From contig CM035806.1 in the NCBI GenBank assembly GCA_020466095.1, forward strand, positions 148,383,167-148,447,166: a DNA stretch of 64,000 nucleotides, read 5' to 3'. Made by a program: the position numbers and the translations under genes. Positions 10,718 to 22,850 of the stretch are shown here, piece by piece. Source of the DNA: Chlorops oryzae (Eukaryota > Arthropoda > Insecta > Diptera > Chloropidae). The notes below the pieces were generated by a model that was not told the origin of the DNA, did not search any database, and was given only the letters and a program-made list of their open reading frames with translations. Position 1 is the stretch's first letter. Each line of letters opens with the position of its first letter.

Positions 10718-13677
10718 TAAGTTCCACATTTTTATGTGAATATTGTTCCGCAATGTCCAAGACCCCATACTGTTGTCTTGCAGCATAATTTGTACAGTTG
10801 CCAAATGTCAGAAGAGAACTGAAAGGATTCTTTGTGCTCCTTTCTTTAATAGTTGAGCGCAAAGAAACGAATGAGAACTGTACCGAAACTGAAAGCTGTG
10901 ATTGAGTTCTTGTCACACTTGGGTGTTGGTGGTCCATGAAATTGGCCACAAGTAACAATGTTTCTGGTCAACCGAAGTGAGCTACCAAATTGGCAGTCTG
11001 ACTGTCGGACTGGAAGGACTGAAGGACTCAAAGACAGAGACTGAAGCCGACAAAAGCATGCTGCAATTGGGTGTTAGCAGCATCATTTTTTGGTTAATAA
11101 CACTCGCTGTGGGCGGTCGACAATTAGGACAAAGGCTTCCTTCCTTGCCACTTGCCAGCGTTCGAATCTGAGAGACCGTATGCTCGATGTTGTCCAATAT
11201 TTGGCGTTCGGTGTTCGGTGTTCGGTGTTGGGTGTGTTTGTTGCACATTATGTCTATTATTCTCCATTAACTGGCCGTGTTAGTGGCTGGGCGGTTGACC
11301 ACCAAACCGTACGAACAAAAAGCAACTTTGAGCCACAGCACAGCAGCACAGGACATCGGATCGGTAAATGCCAACCACGATAACAAGCAATCCGGCCAGC
11401 CAGCAAGCAACCAAACCAAGTAAGCGAAACCAATATCAAAAGCAACAATAATAAAAAAAAAAGAAGAAAAAGGCAACTATGCTGCGAATGGGCCTCAACT
11501 TTATTGGTGACTGTGGCCGCTGTACAAAGGCTGGAATGGAAATGGCAATGGCGTTAACAGACCAGCAGCATATGGCTATGAATTTTGACAAATGATATTG
11601 AGGCGTCCAAGCATTGTTGAGTTCAACACCCACTTATTATATCCTTGTGTTGCTGCAAGTTTCTATATATTTCTATGGCTAGTTAAGGCCAGTCTTAAGC
11701 TAAGATATTAGTCTATGAAAACACATACATATTTGGCCTTTCAAACGATGACGTTTGGATGTGTTGGATGACCCCCGACTGCTGACTACCGACTTCGAGT
11801 CGATTTGACACCTTGTTGGTCATTTACCAACACACATCGTCCGTAATTAATGACATCGAGAGTAGGTTGTGAAAGGCAACGAGTGCCAAGTTAATCGTTG
11901 TGCCCCCAGTATTCTACAGCCCACAAACAGTCGAAATGCACACAATTATCACCCCAACAGTTCATTGTTATTTTTCGCCTCTTCACCTCTTTTGCTCGTT
12001 CTCTCACTTCGCATTCAGTTTTTCCCGTTTCTTTCACTGCTTGTTTTCCTTTCAGTTTTTGTTGCTAATGCTCTATAGTCCTTATTGAGTTCATAGCTAC
12101 CAGCATGTCATCATCATCATCATCATCCTTAGCACCTTGGATCGCTTCTCTCTCCCATTCGCTCTGCCGTTCTCGCTCCCACATCCTCCCACTCCATGAG
12201 TTTATTCCCTATTCTATGCGGTTGTATTCTATTCGATTCTTTCGCACATTCCTCCTGAGGATTCCAATCATTCCCTATGAGTAATGACCGCATTCATGTT
12301 CTCTGGCACGTATTCTGATATAATTTCGATTACCGCTACACCACTGTGCATAGTCCGGATATGCAGCGAATGGCAATGGCAATGGAGATAGAAAGGGAAG
12401 TGGTAGTGGGTAGTGGAGACGGTGACGAAGATAGAGATGCGGACCCATATACCAACTAAGCGTAATATTAGGTACATATTTATTGCTGGCCTGCAGAGTG
12501 ACAGGGATGATACTGCTTGGATTCGTCGGTATTTGTTTTCATTGATATTAATAACTCTGTTCTTATCCTTTGATACGAAGTTAATCGATAAGGCGAAATC
12601 TTGTTCAAATATGATATATGTGGGCAATTGGTTTGAGATAGTGCTTCAGTCGAGTGACCGCATTGTGGTTAGTTTGAAGGCAAAAAAAAAAAAAAATGCA
12701 TGGCGTGGGTAGCGAGAATTATGAAATTCTCTTACTCATGAGCCATGAGCTCAAAGAATCTTTTATATTCATTTCAATTTACGAGTTTTCTCGTGTTCGT
12801 TCTTAACCTGGTGAACGATTGGGATACCTTTAATATTTAAAAGAACTTTTTCCATCAAGAATTCATGTACACTATTGAGGATGCATTAATAAATCGACCC
12901 AAGAGCTTATGCATCCACATTCTTCGTTGTTTGATAGTTGAGTGAAAGGATTTCTTAAATTTTTTTTTCCAATAAAACTATTGGAGAAAAGCTGGCTTAA
13001 GCCTTTTAGTTATACTGCGGTCTTTGCTCGTTTGGATTGGAGAAAAAGTGGAAACAAAGTGTAGTTCTCAAGGAATCCTACTTAGGTAGATTTAGCTAGT
13101 AATAACACGATATTCTTTAACATCATCGGTTCTCCGATGCAGTCCGATGGAAAAATTTTATATGCTTATACACGTTATCTTACGGGACCGAGAGATAGAG
13201 TTAAAAGTTTGCAGATTGCAGAACTGATCGAAGATACTGGTAAAAACAAGTTCGGTTATGACTTTGATCGGTACATTCTTAGAGGATCTCCAGTACTAAG
13301 GGTGGTTGCGAAAACTGCTCGAAGAGTTGAATACATATGTGGAAATATTTTGATGACATTTGAGCTAACTTCTAGGTCTTCAATGTGATATCCGCAAAAT
13401 CAGAAAAGTGGGCATCATGACAACAGGAACCTTTTGTAAAATAGGTACTTCTTACATCGGGAAAGCATAGGGAATTGATTAGAAGTCGGTATATGGGTTT
13501 GCTTCAAGCTAAGGAATTTCGACATTTGTCTAGAATTCTCAGGAAGTCTGGCCATATAATGTTGAAATTATGATGGGATCGAAAAGAAATTTAGAGGGAT
13601 ATATTTTTTGAAATTTTAATCATTGATTGGATGCAATGGAGGATCGTTGGCCTTGGCAATCCATCGTAGGAGGCAAA
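10718..13677. other. Unassigned stretch, no gene seen
   Basis: Several short open frames overlap on both strands without family resemblance. Small repeats include a GTTCG pentamer run near 11208-11232, a CAT run near 12105-12127 and short homopolymers. The 83-residue frame at 13137-13388 has more balanced composition than most, but I do not recognise it and cannot call it a gene. Confidence 0.5.
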
Positions 13678-13742
13678 GATTTAGGGGGGTGGCGAGCCGG
13701 GTAAATGCCCAGAGCGCCACTGTGAGGGTTTGGAAATTTTAT
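13678..13742 (+). mobile_element. Fragment of the CAGGGCCCGAT hAT-type MITE
   Basis: It matches the left part of the 7557-7725 copy through GGTGGCGAGCCGGGTAAATG and the CCCAGAGCG block, then diverges. The terminal CAGGGCCC and the right half are missing, so this is a decayed or truncated copy. Confidence 0.6.
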
Positions 13743-15121
13743 ACATACATTATAGGTTTGCAAAAACAGTACAGGATTAGTGTCTGGTAAATTCTTTTCA
13801 GTGTTTTGTTATATCGTTCTCACTGCTTTTAGGCGAATGAAATTATAGAATGGCACTACTTTTTCAAAAGTTGCAACACCAAAATATCAACCCTATAATA
13901 TAAAAATCACTTCAATTATTTAGAACTAATTTTTCGTCGGGATTTTCCCTATAGAAAAACGATATTTTGAATGTCTTCGAGGGAAAAATTACTCTCAAAT
14001 ACGGCCACACTACTGTTGGGGGGAAATTTTCACGATAATAAATACAATATAAATGGCCCTCGGTCCATAAAATTGAAGGAGAATATTTTACAATTTCAAA
14101 TAAGCCGATTCGTATGTCTTTCGTTTGGAATCACTCAAATGTCGGATTGAATCCTTAACTCAATAAAAACTTACCCGTATTCGTACTCGTTCATAACTTC
14201 AATTCTATGTATATTTTTCCAATTTCTTCCTTTTAATAATTTCATTTAGGTTATGTGTTGAAACGGTACTTTTTATCCTGCCCAATTTTATAGCTCACGA
14301 ACTGGGAAGTCGTTTAAATATATAGACTCCTAACAAGTGGAAACCTGTGCTTCATATGCTTAACGGCTCATCTAATGGTTAGCCCAACAATATGACCAGA
14401 AAACTCATAAATACGGGTTTTTTTTTTTTTTATTTTTTTGTTGGAGGGGGAAATTTTCGATAAGGAGGAGTCGTAGAAACATGCGATGGAGGAAAATTTG
14501 GTATGCGGCTCGCGTATAGCTTTCATATGTGAGTCGGATGTGTTCAATCAAATCATATTTTTTGTTTGGTTTATTTTTGTTTGTATGTTTGCCTGGCAGG
14601 ATTTTTATGACTCTTATAAGGCGAAGAATATCATCGTCTTCTCGGCCAATAAATAAAAGATCTCGTAAAATCTTTTATTTCTTCCTTCGATAACATGTCA
14701 TACGGGGAATAAGTTTCTGAGCTATAAACTTTTCCTCATTCATAAATTACCTCCACGTCTGGTTTTGATTATAGAATATCTTCGTTAATTGGGAAGATAT
14801 TATGGCAAATTCTTTTTGTTTTTGATATTCTTCAAATTTAATATTTTCTATTGTGTGCTGTAAACATAAGTTCGTGTATCTTATTATAATTAATCTCATC
14901 CGATTCCCTTTAATGGATTGTTTTCTTTCGACTCAAAAAATCGCTGTTCCAGGATGTGCTGAAGGAACTGATGATCAAGGATTTCTCCCTGATTTTGATT
15001 TAAAACAAAATAATAGTAAGTATTTGACCAGGGTAAAATCATGGGTTGTTAAATTCATGGTAATAACCTAAAGGCATCAAGCTCCTTCAACTATTTGCAC
15101 TATCCTCTTTATTCATTATTT
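13743..15121. other. Unassigned stretch
   Basis: AT-rich non-coding DNA with a T-rich run near 14420-14440. No credible gene or repeat unit recognised. Confidence 0.55.
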
Positions 15122-15227
15122 GCATTATTCATTGTTTTCACGTTCGTGTCTTGAGTCTTTGCATGCATCCAGAACGAGAGAGACATGCAAAGACCTAAGA
15201 AACGAACGTGAAAACAGTGAATAATGC
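15122..15227. repeat. Long near-perfect hairpin (about 47 bp stem)
   Basis: A left arm running from GCATTATTCATTG to GTCTTTGCATG is inverted at the right as CATGCAAAGAC to CAGTGAATAATGC. The arms have about four mismatches over roughly 47 bp around a loop of about 15-20 bases. It could be a very small palindromic MITE or, if transcribed, a hairpin RNA precursor. No flanking duplication is obvious. Confidence 0.75.
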
Positions 15228-15609
15228 GTTTCAAAAAATATTTGTTTTCAATTAATTTTATGAATAGAAACCACTAACCGATTTTAATGGTTATAGTCTC
15301 AAAAAACTCGTCATATATTGAGGTTTGCGGCATTTGAATCGAAAATTTATTTTTTTCTACTAGGGTCATTATTTGGCCAGTTAGGGGATGGAACCCAAAA
15401 TTCAGTTTTAAAAAAAAGGTAATAATTATAACATATTATTAAAACATACCAAAAACTAATCCAATATTCTTCATATAAGGCTGGTTTAAAAGGTAATTTT
15501 GTAAATTTTTCGAATATGCATACTGAACATGCTCGTTCTTGTTCCTACGGCATCTCAATATATTATAGATTGAAGTTCGTGAGGCATTTTTCTTTAATTT
15601 AAGCCTAAT
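15228..15609. other. Unassigned stretch
   Basis: AT-rich non-coding DNA with no recognised feature. Confidence 0.5.
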
Positions 15610-16075
15610 TTTGTATGGGGACCCTCCTAAGGAGGGGAGATAGAAGGTAGGTATGTTTGAAGAAAATGTTTGGGGTAAAAAAATAATGGGGGGTCGGTCA
15701 TATATATCATCCCCCTAGGAGGGGTTTGACTGTAGTGACAGCCATTTTGTATGAAATTGTGATAAAATTAAGGTAATTTTGTATAGGTGCCCCCCTAAGG
15801 AGGGGAGATAGGGGGTCAGTATGTTGGAAAAAAATGTTAGGGGAAAAAAGTTGATGGGGGTCGGTCATACATTTGACTCCTCTAGGGGCACTGTGGGGCT
15901 AGTAAGAACAGTAGGGGGAAAATTCATAAAAAAAATTACTTTTGTATGGGAGCCCCCTTAAGGAGTGGAGATAGGGGGAAGGTTTGTTTCGAGAAATTGT
16001 TCGAGATAAAAAAATAATGGGAGCTGGTCTTACATTTGACCCCTCTAGGAGCGACTCTGCTTACAGTAACTTCAA
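15610..16075. repeat. Tandem repeat, about 3 copies of a 163-168 bp unit
   Basis: Unit starts are at 15610, 15778 and 15941, each beginning TTTGTATGG or a close variant. Each then has a C-rich block, CTAAGGAGGGGAGATAG or variant, an A-rich centre with AATGGG, GGTCGGTCATAC, and a CCCCTCTAGG-type block. The CCTAAGGAGGGG motif and the later CCTAGGAGGGG motif make each unit partly palindromic. The copies differ at many positions, so the array is old. Confidence 0.8.
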
Positions 16076-16153
16076 AAATTTGGAAAAAAAAAAAACTATA
16101 ATACAGGAAATTTTTTTTGAGAAAAAAACACTTAAAGTCATCACCCTAGTGGA

Positions 16154-16303
16154 CAGTCCCCGATCTAAGGGACAGATCGGCACTATGAAGGACGGTAACT
16201 ACACATATCTAAGTATATGAATACCGCATCCCATTAGTGGCATCATAAGGATGGCAATAATTGCTTTTGCCCAGAGTGGCATAAAATCTGGATCGGGCCC
16301 TAG
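16154..16303 (+). mobile_element. CAGGGCCCGAT hAT-type MITE, diverged copy
   Basis: It begins CAGTCCCCGATCTAAGG and ends GATCGGGCCCTAG. Internal blocks CGGCACTATGAAGGACGG, CCCATTAGTGGCATCAT and TTTTGCCCAGAGTGGC match the copy at 7557-7725. The GAGCCGGGCAAATGCCC section is deleted. No intact target duplication is visible. Confidence 0.7.
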
Positions 16304-18053
16304 AAGCTTACATACTGTTTAGGGCCTTTTAAAGTAGCAGTTAAAGCCTTAACGATGGAATTAATTCTGATTTATGATATAAGCTTGATATAAGTACATT
16401 TAGAATACTTTTGTGGGGGCAGCTACTGAGCGATCAGCTTAGTCTAAGAACTAGGGAACCATTGGAGTATCGGTGAGGCTAGAAATTGTTATGTTGATGA
16501 TTTATAGGTTGCTAAGTACGGTAAATATCACCTGACATGCCTCAGCTCCAGTAGCACAGCGATTTATTTCGGCGCCCGGGCAACAATGGGGGCAACAATT
16601 GTGGTAGAATGGAGAAAATGGCGCCCTGGTTTTGTTCATTCATAAAAATATTTCCAAGGCGTTTTCGATAAGCACAAGTACCTGCCAGCTGAACCGATAG
16701 GTGCTTATTGTATGGAGGACCTTGCCGGCTAAAGAAGGCAATTGGCCCCCTGAAAGGGATCAGTACTACCAAAAAGGTTACTATTTCCTTTAAGGTTACT
16801 ATTGCTCGAAAGTCTTAGTACTATTTTACAGATGTAAGCAAGCGAAGCGAAGGGGTCTCCGAACATTCGAAAATTTTCTTTACCAAGTCCATTTTAATGA
16901 TTTTCTTTTTTTTTTTCTATTGAATTAATGAAAATTAATCTGTTTTGAGGGCAAAAAGTCATGAATTTTTTTGAGCTTATTTTGAATTCATTTTCTTCTT
17001 TTTAATTTTTTTTTTTTTTTTTCTACACAGTTCCTCTGGTTCCTTTTGTTGTGTGTACTGTACGTTCAAAGTGTCGGTCGAATGTTCTTGCGTTGCCGAT
17101 CGCAATTGATCATTAATGATCAGCGATCACACAGAAGCCAAAATGAATGATGACCGCTGGGGCGGCAGCCAATACAGAAAGAACCGAAATCTTGCAACCT
17201 CTTCAAAGGCAAGTCAAAGTCGAATTTGAATCGTATGGAACCGAATGGAATCGAATCGAATCTCGTCGCGTCGCGTCGCGTCGCGTCAAGTCAACTCAAG
17301 TCAAGTCATGTTAAGTCAATCGATCAATGATGAATACGCCGCATCAGTCCGCCCGTCGAATTCGGCTCTCTCGGGGGAGCACGGTTGCGTATGCAAACCA
17401 TGTTCCCATGTCAACTGTCAGCGAATAACGCAGCACACAGTGCGTTCTCCAACGTATGTACGATTCATTTTCACGAGGAGCCTGCCGACTTCGAATGGAA
17501 ATGATGTGCTTTAAGGCGCAAAAGCTGGCGGCGATGAGAGCCGCCGCCGCCGACAGCGGCTGTTTGCAATGTTCGAGCGTTTAATCATATCGTGTGATGG
17601 GTGTTGACAGTCACCGTCACCGTGCCAACACCGCGGCAAACGTAAGCAAATCACTCAAACAGCATTACGAGACAGCGAAGCGCAGAACATCGGATGAATA
17701 AGTATTAAGTGGCCACGACAATTGAGAAACGATTGTAAGTATTTTCATATTTTTTTCTTTCCTATGAACAACATCATTTCTCTCTCGGACAGTCTTATTT
17801 TATGCCTTTGGCAGGAAAATTTTCCAAAGTATGTATTTGAAGATTTATTATGTGAGCAAAAACAATTATTTAAAAAAAAAGTCTAAATTTAATTTTTATA
17901 ATTATTTGAAAAAAATATGGCAGCACTTGCAACAATCCGAGATGCTGTTTTATCATCCCGTTGCCATTTTTTCTTCACTCAGGTTTGCTTGAATCGTCTG
18001 TATTTATTATTGTTAAATTTGGGGAGTGATGCGCACCGCGACCCATAATGGGT
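16304..18053. other. Unassigned stretch, with a possible non-coding exon
   Basis: Mostly featureless AT-rich DNA to about 17040. From 17040 to 17740 it becomes richer in GC and in CGTCG/AAGTC pentamer runs (17265-17310), and includes a CCGCCGCCGCCG patch near 17544. The block ends at GATT followed by GTAAGT (17735-17740), a consensus 5' splice donor. No coding frame supports an exon, so this is only a weak candidate 5' untranslated exon. Confidence 0.3.
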
Positions 18054-18650
18054 CTATTGAGCATACCCCAATTTTTGTCTTAATTGTCTAACCGTAGGAT
18101 TTTTTATAAATTTTATCACAGTGAATTCTAAAATATTCCAAAATCTGCGGCCACAGAGAATGCGTTCTGGTGTTTCTTCGTCCATTTCACAGAATCGGCC
18201 TATTTTTTTTTGGAGATTACAGGGCTCTATGAAGTACTCGGTTAGGATCTTTAGATCATTTCTGTTGAGATAAAGAAGTCTTTTGGACAGGCCTGTAGAG
18301 AGGGTGGTGTAAAAGGGGGATTTTCCTCCTTTCTGAAGGGGCCCACAATTGGCATGGTATTTAAAAAAATTTTTTTTTTGGTCGCAAATGTCTGTGAGGA
18401 CCCTGGAAAAAAATCCCCCGGGCCCCAAATTTCTCTCTACTGGCCTGCTTTTGGACATCCTTTGTTTGGGTTTAATGATTCTTTTGACTTGCCTTTCACC
18501 ATTTTATTTTATCCAAGATGTGTATAAAAACTTTTCATCCCAGTTCCGAAGAATTTCGGTACTTTTGGTGTACAGAAACGTTTCGGGCATCTTTGAATTG
18601 TCTGTTAAAATACCATGCCTATTTCTAAAAGGAAGAAAATGACAGGTTGG
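18054..18650 (-). pseudogene. Decayed non-LTR retrotransposon C-terminal (RNase-H/Cys-His) remnant
   Basis: On the minus strand a 134-codon open frame carries LNRNDLKILTEYF followed, after about 17 residues, by FCEMDEETPERILC. This matches the usual pattern at the C-terminal end of jockey/R1-like retrotransposon polyproteins (LSRxDLKxLTGxxTGHC, then CRFCxxxxETxEHxLC), where a Cys/His cluster follows the RNase-H domain. Just upstream on the same strand, near 18590, another frame shows ILTDNSKM, reminiscent of the TDGSK catalytic motif of RNase H with Gly changed to Asn. The pieces are frame-broken and the TGHC segment is damaged. No reverse transcriptase domain was recognised upstream. The family is inferred from motif memory and could be wrong. 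Confidence 0.45.
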
Positions 18651-19625
18651 TAGACGGGACTGACCCAGGAAAAATGTCATCTTAATTTATTTATTTATGA
18701 ATTAATTTGGCTAATCTGAAAAAAGATTCGTCAAAACTTTTTTCTGGAGGGATTTTATGAACTAAAACGAGTATTTCTGAGACCCATTTTTCGTGACTTA
18801 TATTCTTCGTGACTCCCCAAATTTCATCTCTCTCCACGACTCAGACTGTATGACGGAGTATATTCTGTCTACTCTGCTTAACTTCGTGAGGAGGACTGGC
18901 ATGTTCCGGTTACCACGCGCCCTCAAACCCAACCTTATCGACAGCCTGGTTTACGGACTACACTGGTATGTGGCTACGGAACCGTTGGTTCTACATATGT
19001 CTGGTCTTAGTGACCATCCAGTTTTACCTAAGCTAACCTAACCGCACATTTCAGAGGTGATTGAAGCCGCGAAAATCATCTCTATCCAACGATCCTATTT
19101 CCTTGGGCAGAATTTCGAAATCTTTCGACCTCTTAAAGATATTGGGTCTATGCGGCGGACCTTCAATTGAATGCTCTAAGCTTTAAGTGTCACAAAACTA
19201 AGCCCAAGAACTTTTTTCCTACAAAATTGAACTGATTCAAATGAAGTCTTACGCCCAGTAAGAAGGGCCCAATGCTGCTGGCTGCTGGTGGTGTTAGAGC
19301 TTGAGAGACTGAAAAACTAATTAAGACATTGCTCGCAATGGAAGGCATCCGTTTACTTTCACGTTCACGATTTCACCGAGTCCATGAATGAATTGCAAAA
19401 GTTTTAATTGTTGTGTCTCTTTTAAGGTAAGCTGCTTGTTAAACCAGCGCCCACAACACTTAAGCGCACTTCGCAATCGACTTTAGTCCCTTTTGTTAGC
19501 TTAGCAATAGCTGCACAAGGCGCACAAGAGCTCGCACAACCGCGCACACATAATACGACCAATCGACCAACCACAATCTTACATGTGAAGGTACATACAT
19601 AAACATTTGTATGTATGTTTGTACG
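18651..19625. other. Unassigned stretch
   Basis: An open frame at 18793-19041 on the plus strand is not recognised. It may be more retrotransposon debris, given the neighbouring remnant, but no motif supports this. Otherwise nothing is seen. Confidence 0.4.
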
Positions 19626-20019
19626 TACCCTGCAGGAAGCCTGTCGCTATATGGCCCCATGTCTATATTGACGGCAATATAGAGAAGAGAACTAGTTCCA
19701 ACGTCAACAGTATTTATAGGCGGTGTCATTAGAGAAACTGTACTGTCAAGAGGTATACTTAATCTCTATTGACCATGTCAACAACGTGTCTCCTTATAAG
19801 GAAAGAGTACCTACTCCTTCTGTCTACATAATAGTACCGACGTCAATAGTGTTCGTCAATAGTTTTTCGGTACCTACTGTTGACATTCAATGACAACTCA
19901 ATGTTAAATGTCTATAGCGCAAAGCATTGCGACGGGTATAACTGGTCAGTAGTAGGTACTGTTGACGCAGTCAGTAGAGAAAGAGTATAGATTAACTATT
20001 GAAATTTCCTGCTGGGTAG
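19626..20019. mobile_element. 394 bp TIR element, TACCCTGCAGGAA ends
   Basis: The left end TACCCTGCAGGAA and the right end TTTCCTGCTGGGTA are inverted copies. The rightmost 83 bp recur at 1-83, confirming a repeated element with this right boundary. No coding capacity. Flanks show TTTGTACG on the left and GTTACG on the right, which is not a convincing duplication. Confidence 0.75.
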
Positions 20020-22850
20020 TTACGAGGACGTCAGTGAGAAATTTTGCCAACAAGAAAGCGAACAAATCGCGTCCTATGGCGGCGTTTAGATTCATTACAC
20101 TGATGGAAGGCCCCGAAAATCCCTTTGTGATCGCTCTCGGGGGGAAAAAAATCGAAGCTTTCGCTACTCGCTTCATTCAAAATGGCTGCTCTTTACGGTT
20201 TGTTTGGATCTGCGAATGCATGTGCAAAATGCATCGTAAGTCAGACGAATAATTCCGGAAGGGATTTGTTTTTTTTTTTTTTGGTTTTTTGTGGTCTCTG
20301 AGGGTCGGGGGTTCGCTATCGATGGCCACATATAAGAACGATACCTTCGTTGGGCTTAATACAATTGGCGCTACTGTTTGCCTGCCACGTTTGCATTTGA
20401 ATAAATCATGGACAGAAGGATCTCTGCACTCGCTCAACAGAGTGTGCATTCACGGAGTGTGCACGTTCGCAGGGAGGAGCCATCAATTTCTTTGACGTTG
20501 AGAGTTGAGTTGGAGACCAACAATAAAATGCAACAATGCTTTGGTTGCTATTCTCGTTTGATGGCATTGTTTTTTGCTGTCGATTGTGTGCGGTTTTTTT
20601 TTTTTGTTTTTATTTTATTTTTCAGTATTTTTTTTTATATTTTTTTAAAATATTTTTTCTGCTTTTGGTTTTGCTTTCGATCATTAATAGTCGATAGGTG
20701 GTTAAGTTTGGGATGCCGGAACGACTTGACGCGGCGGACAGCTTCAAATCGCACAATCTTAAATATTCTGTGATTGGAATGGCTCCATGCTCTTCTTGCT
20801 CTTCTCAACCTCCTTGCTGGCGACGCCTGACGCCCGACGCCCGATGCCCGACGCCCGATGGCCATCTCCTTCCGACTCACCTTCGCGATTGTTATCGCCG
20901 TTTAAATTGCTCACGTCAACAACTACTGTCATCATCATTATGTTGCGCTCCAATCTGGCCCGTTTGCTGGGCAAACCACACACGCCAAACGGCCCCAAAA
21001 GTGTAGGCCAATGCAAGACAATGCTCGATTGCTACTGCCTTTTGGCGTTCGTAATTTTTTTCGTTTTAATATAATTTTTTTTTTTTTTTTTTTTTTGTTG
21101 AAGTGAGCAGGCAATGGACATGCAATGGCGGGCAGCGTTATGTGCAGGATGCACTAAATCGTCATTCCGGCATCCATAAACAATGAAAGACGAACGATTG
21201 AACGGAGGAACAAACGAACGAACGAACAAGAGACCTGCTGCCCAGCGAGACCCCAAGGTAATTTCCTGTTCATCTCAGCTCTGTTCAATGTTCAATGTTC
21301 CAGCGTACATACACTCACACAACGATACAATACATACATACATGCATACATACATGCAACCGTGTAAAAATGTATGCGGCAAAAGGATAGACTTATGTTT
21401 TAGCGCTCTCCAGTCGAGTCCAGTCGAGTCGCTTCAATTCAATTCAATTGAATTCGATTCAAGACGAGTCCCACCGAATTAAGTATGAGTAATTTGGTTT
21501 TTTTTTTTGTGGTGTTGTGGTGTAGCTAAGCTCACGTTCGGGTCTTGCTGCGGCTAGATGGTCCGCACTATGGCGCTATTGTTGCATCGGCTACTCATTT
21601 GCTCAAAGCTTAGGGCGCCAGTGGTGACAGACGGCGGGGCTAAGCGGTCTGGCCCAGCCAGGTTCGGTACGCCTCGATTGGGCTCGGTTCGGTTCGGTTC
21701 GGTTCGGTTTGGTACTGTATTGTACGGGCCGACACAAATGGGTTGCATCCTGCATGCCTGCTTGCCTGACTGCCTTGTCAATCCATCTCCAGCTCCATTG
21801 TTTCCGCAAACGACATGTTGATGGGATGGAACAGTACATTTTATCGTCTTTTTGTTTCGTGTTTGCGCATTGCTAGAATTGGTTGATTTTTCAATTTTTC
21901 AATTTTTTTTTTGTTCGTTTATCTTTTTCCTTTTCTTGTGTTTTATTTTTAATTTTTTTTCTCAGTTTCTCCCATTGAACACAATTCAGATGAAGCTTAG
22001 ATGTTTTGGCTCGATGTTATGTCGTCAGTATTTGCTAATTCTGGGAAGTCCACCGTTCGTTCTTTTGCCAATGAGAGAGAAGACAAAATCGATAGATTCA
22101 CAAGTCAATGGGGGGGTTCATTGCAAGGAATCTGTTTTTTTTTTTTGTATCAATTTCCAAAAACAGTGGCTTATTGTTAAGAGAGTTTTCGTTATCGAGC
22201 GACTGGGAAATATGTTGTGGATGCAACAATGCCGAAATTCGTATCCATGTTTGTATTTACTTGCCAGAACAGAATTAAGTTGCATCGATTTTGGCGCCTT
22301 CTTCGAGCTTATCTAAGCCGTTAAATAGTTGACCGCTTTGTGACCGCCTTCTATTGAAGCATATGTATGAGATATGTTTGTGAGATGCCACAATGGGCTG
22401 GGAAATGGCACAAGTCTTCCCTAATTGATTTTATCATCGACGACTCGAATCATTTTGAATCGCCGAAGGATTAAACTTTTTCAAAATTTTTCGGATCCCG
22501 AGCTGTTGGGACTTCAAAAAATTACCCCGTGATTTTAGGGATAATCCCGTGGAATATATCTATAAATATATAACCAATATATTTATTAATACATATGCAT
22601 TAAGTTGGATAGATTTGTGAACTTCCTACTCCACTAGAAGAACACTATTCTATAGCCCATACATAATAGTTATGCCGATGAAACCATAGGCCACATGTGA
22701 ATTTTAGTCCTGTGATTTTGTTTTCCCTGCTATATTCGAATTATTTTTGTCATCATTGTCGGTGAACATTATTGTCCACCGCTATATTCTCCAAAATTAT
22801 GATTTCAATAATACCAAAGCATTCAAAGTCTTGGTCGAAATTTTCTCTAT
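20020..22850. other. Unassigned stretch with T-rich and pentamer runs
   Basis: No credible gene despite many overlapping short frames. It holds T-rich runs near 20267-20290, 20595-20660, 21070-21097 and 21900-21960, a CGCCCGACGC/GATGCC degenerate repeat near 20818-20865, a CATA run near 21328-21355, and a GGTTC pentamer run near 21680-21710. Confidence 0.5.

Noticed and set aside
13137..13388. 83-residue frame with balanced composition as a host gene
   Set aside because: No recognisable domain, no splice context, no support beyond being open.
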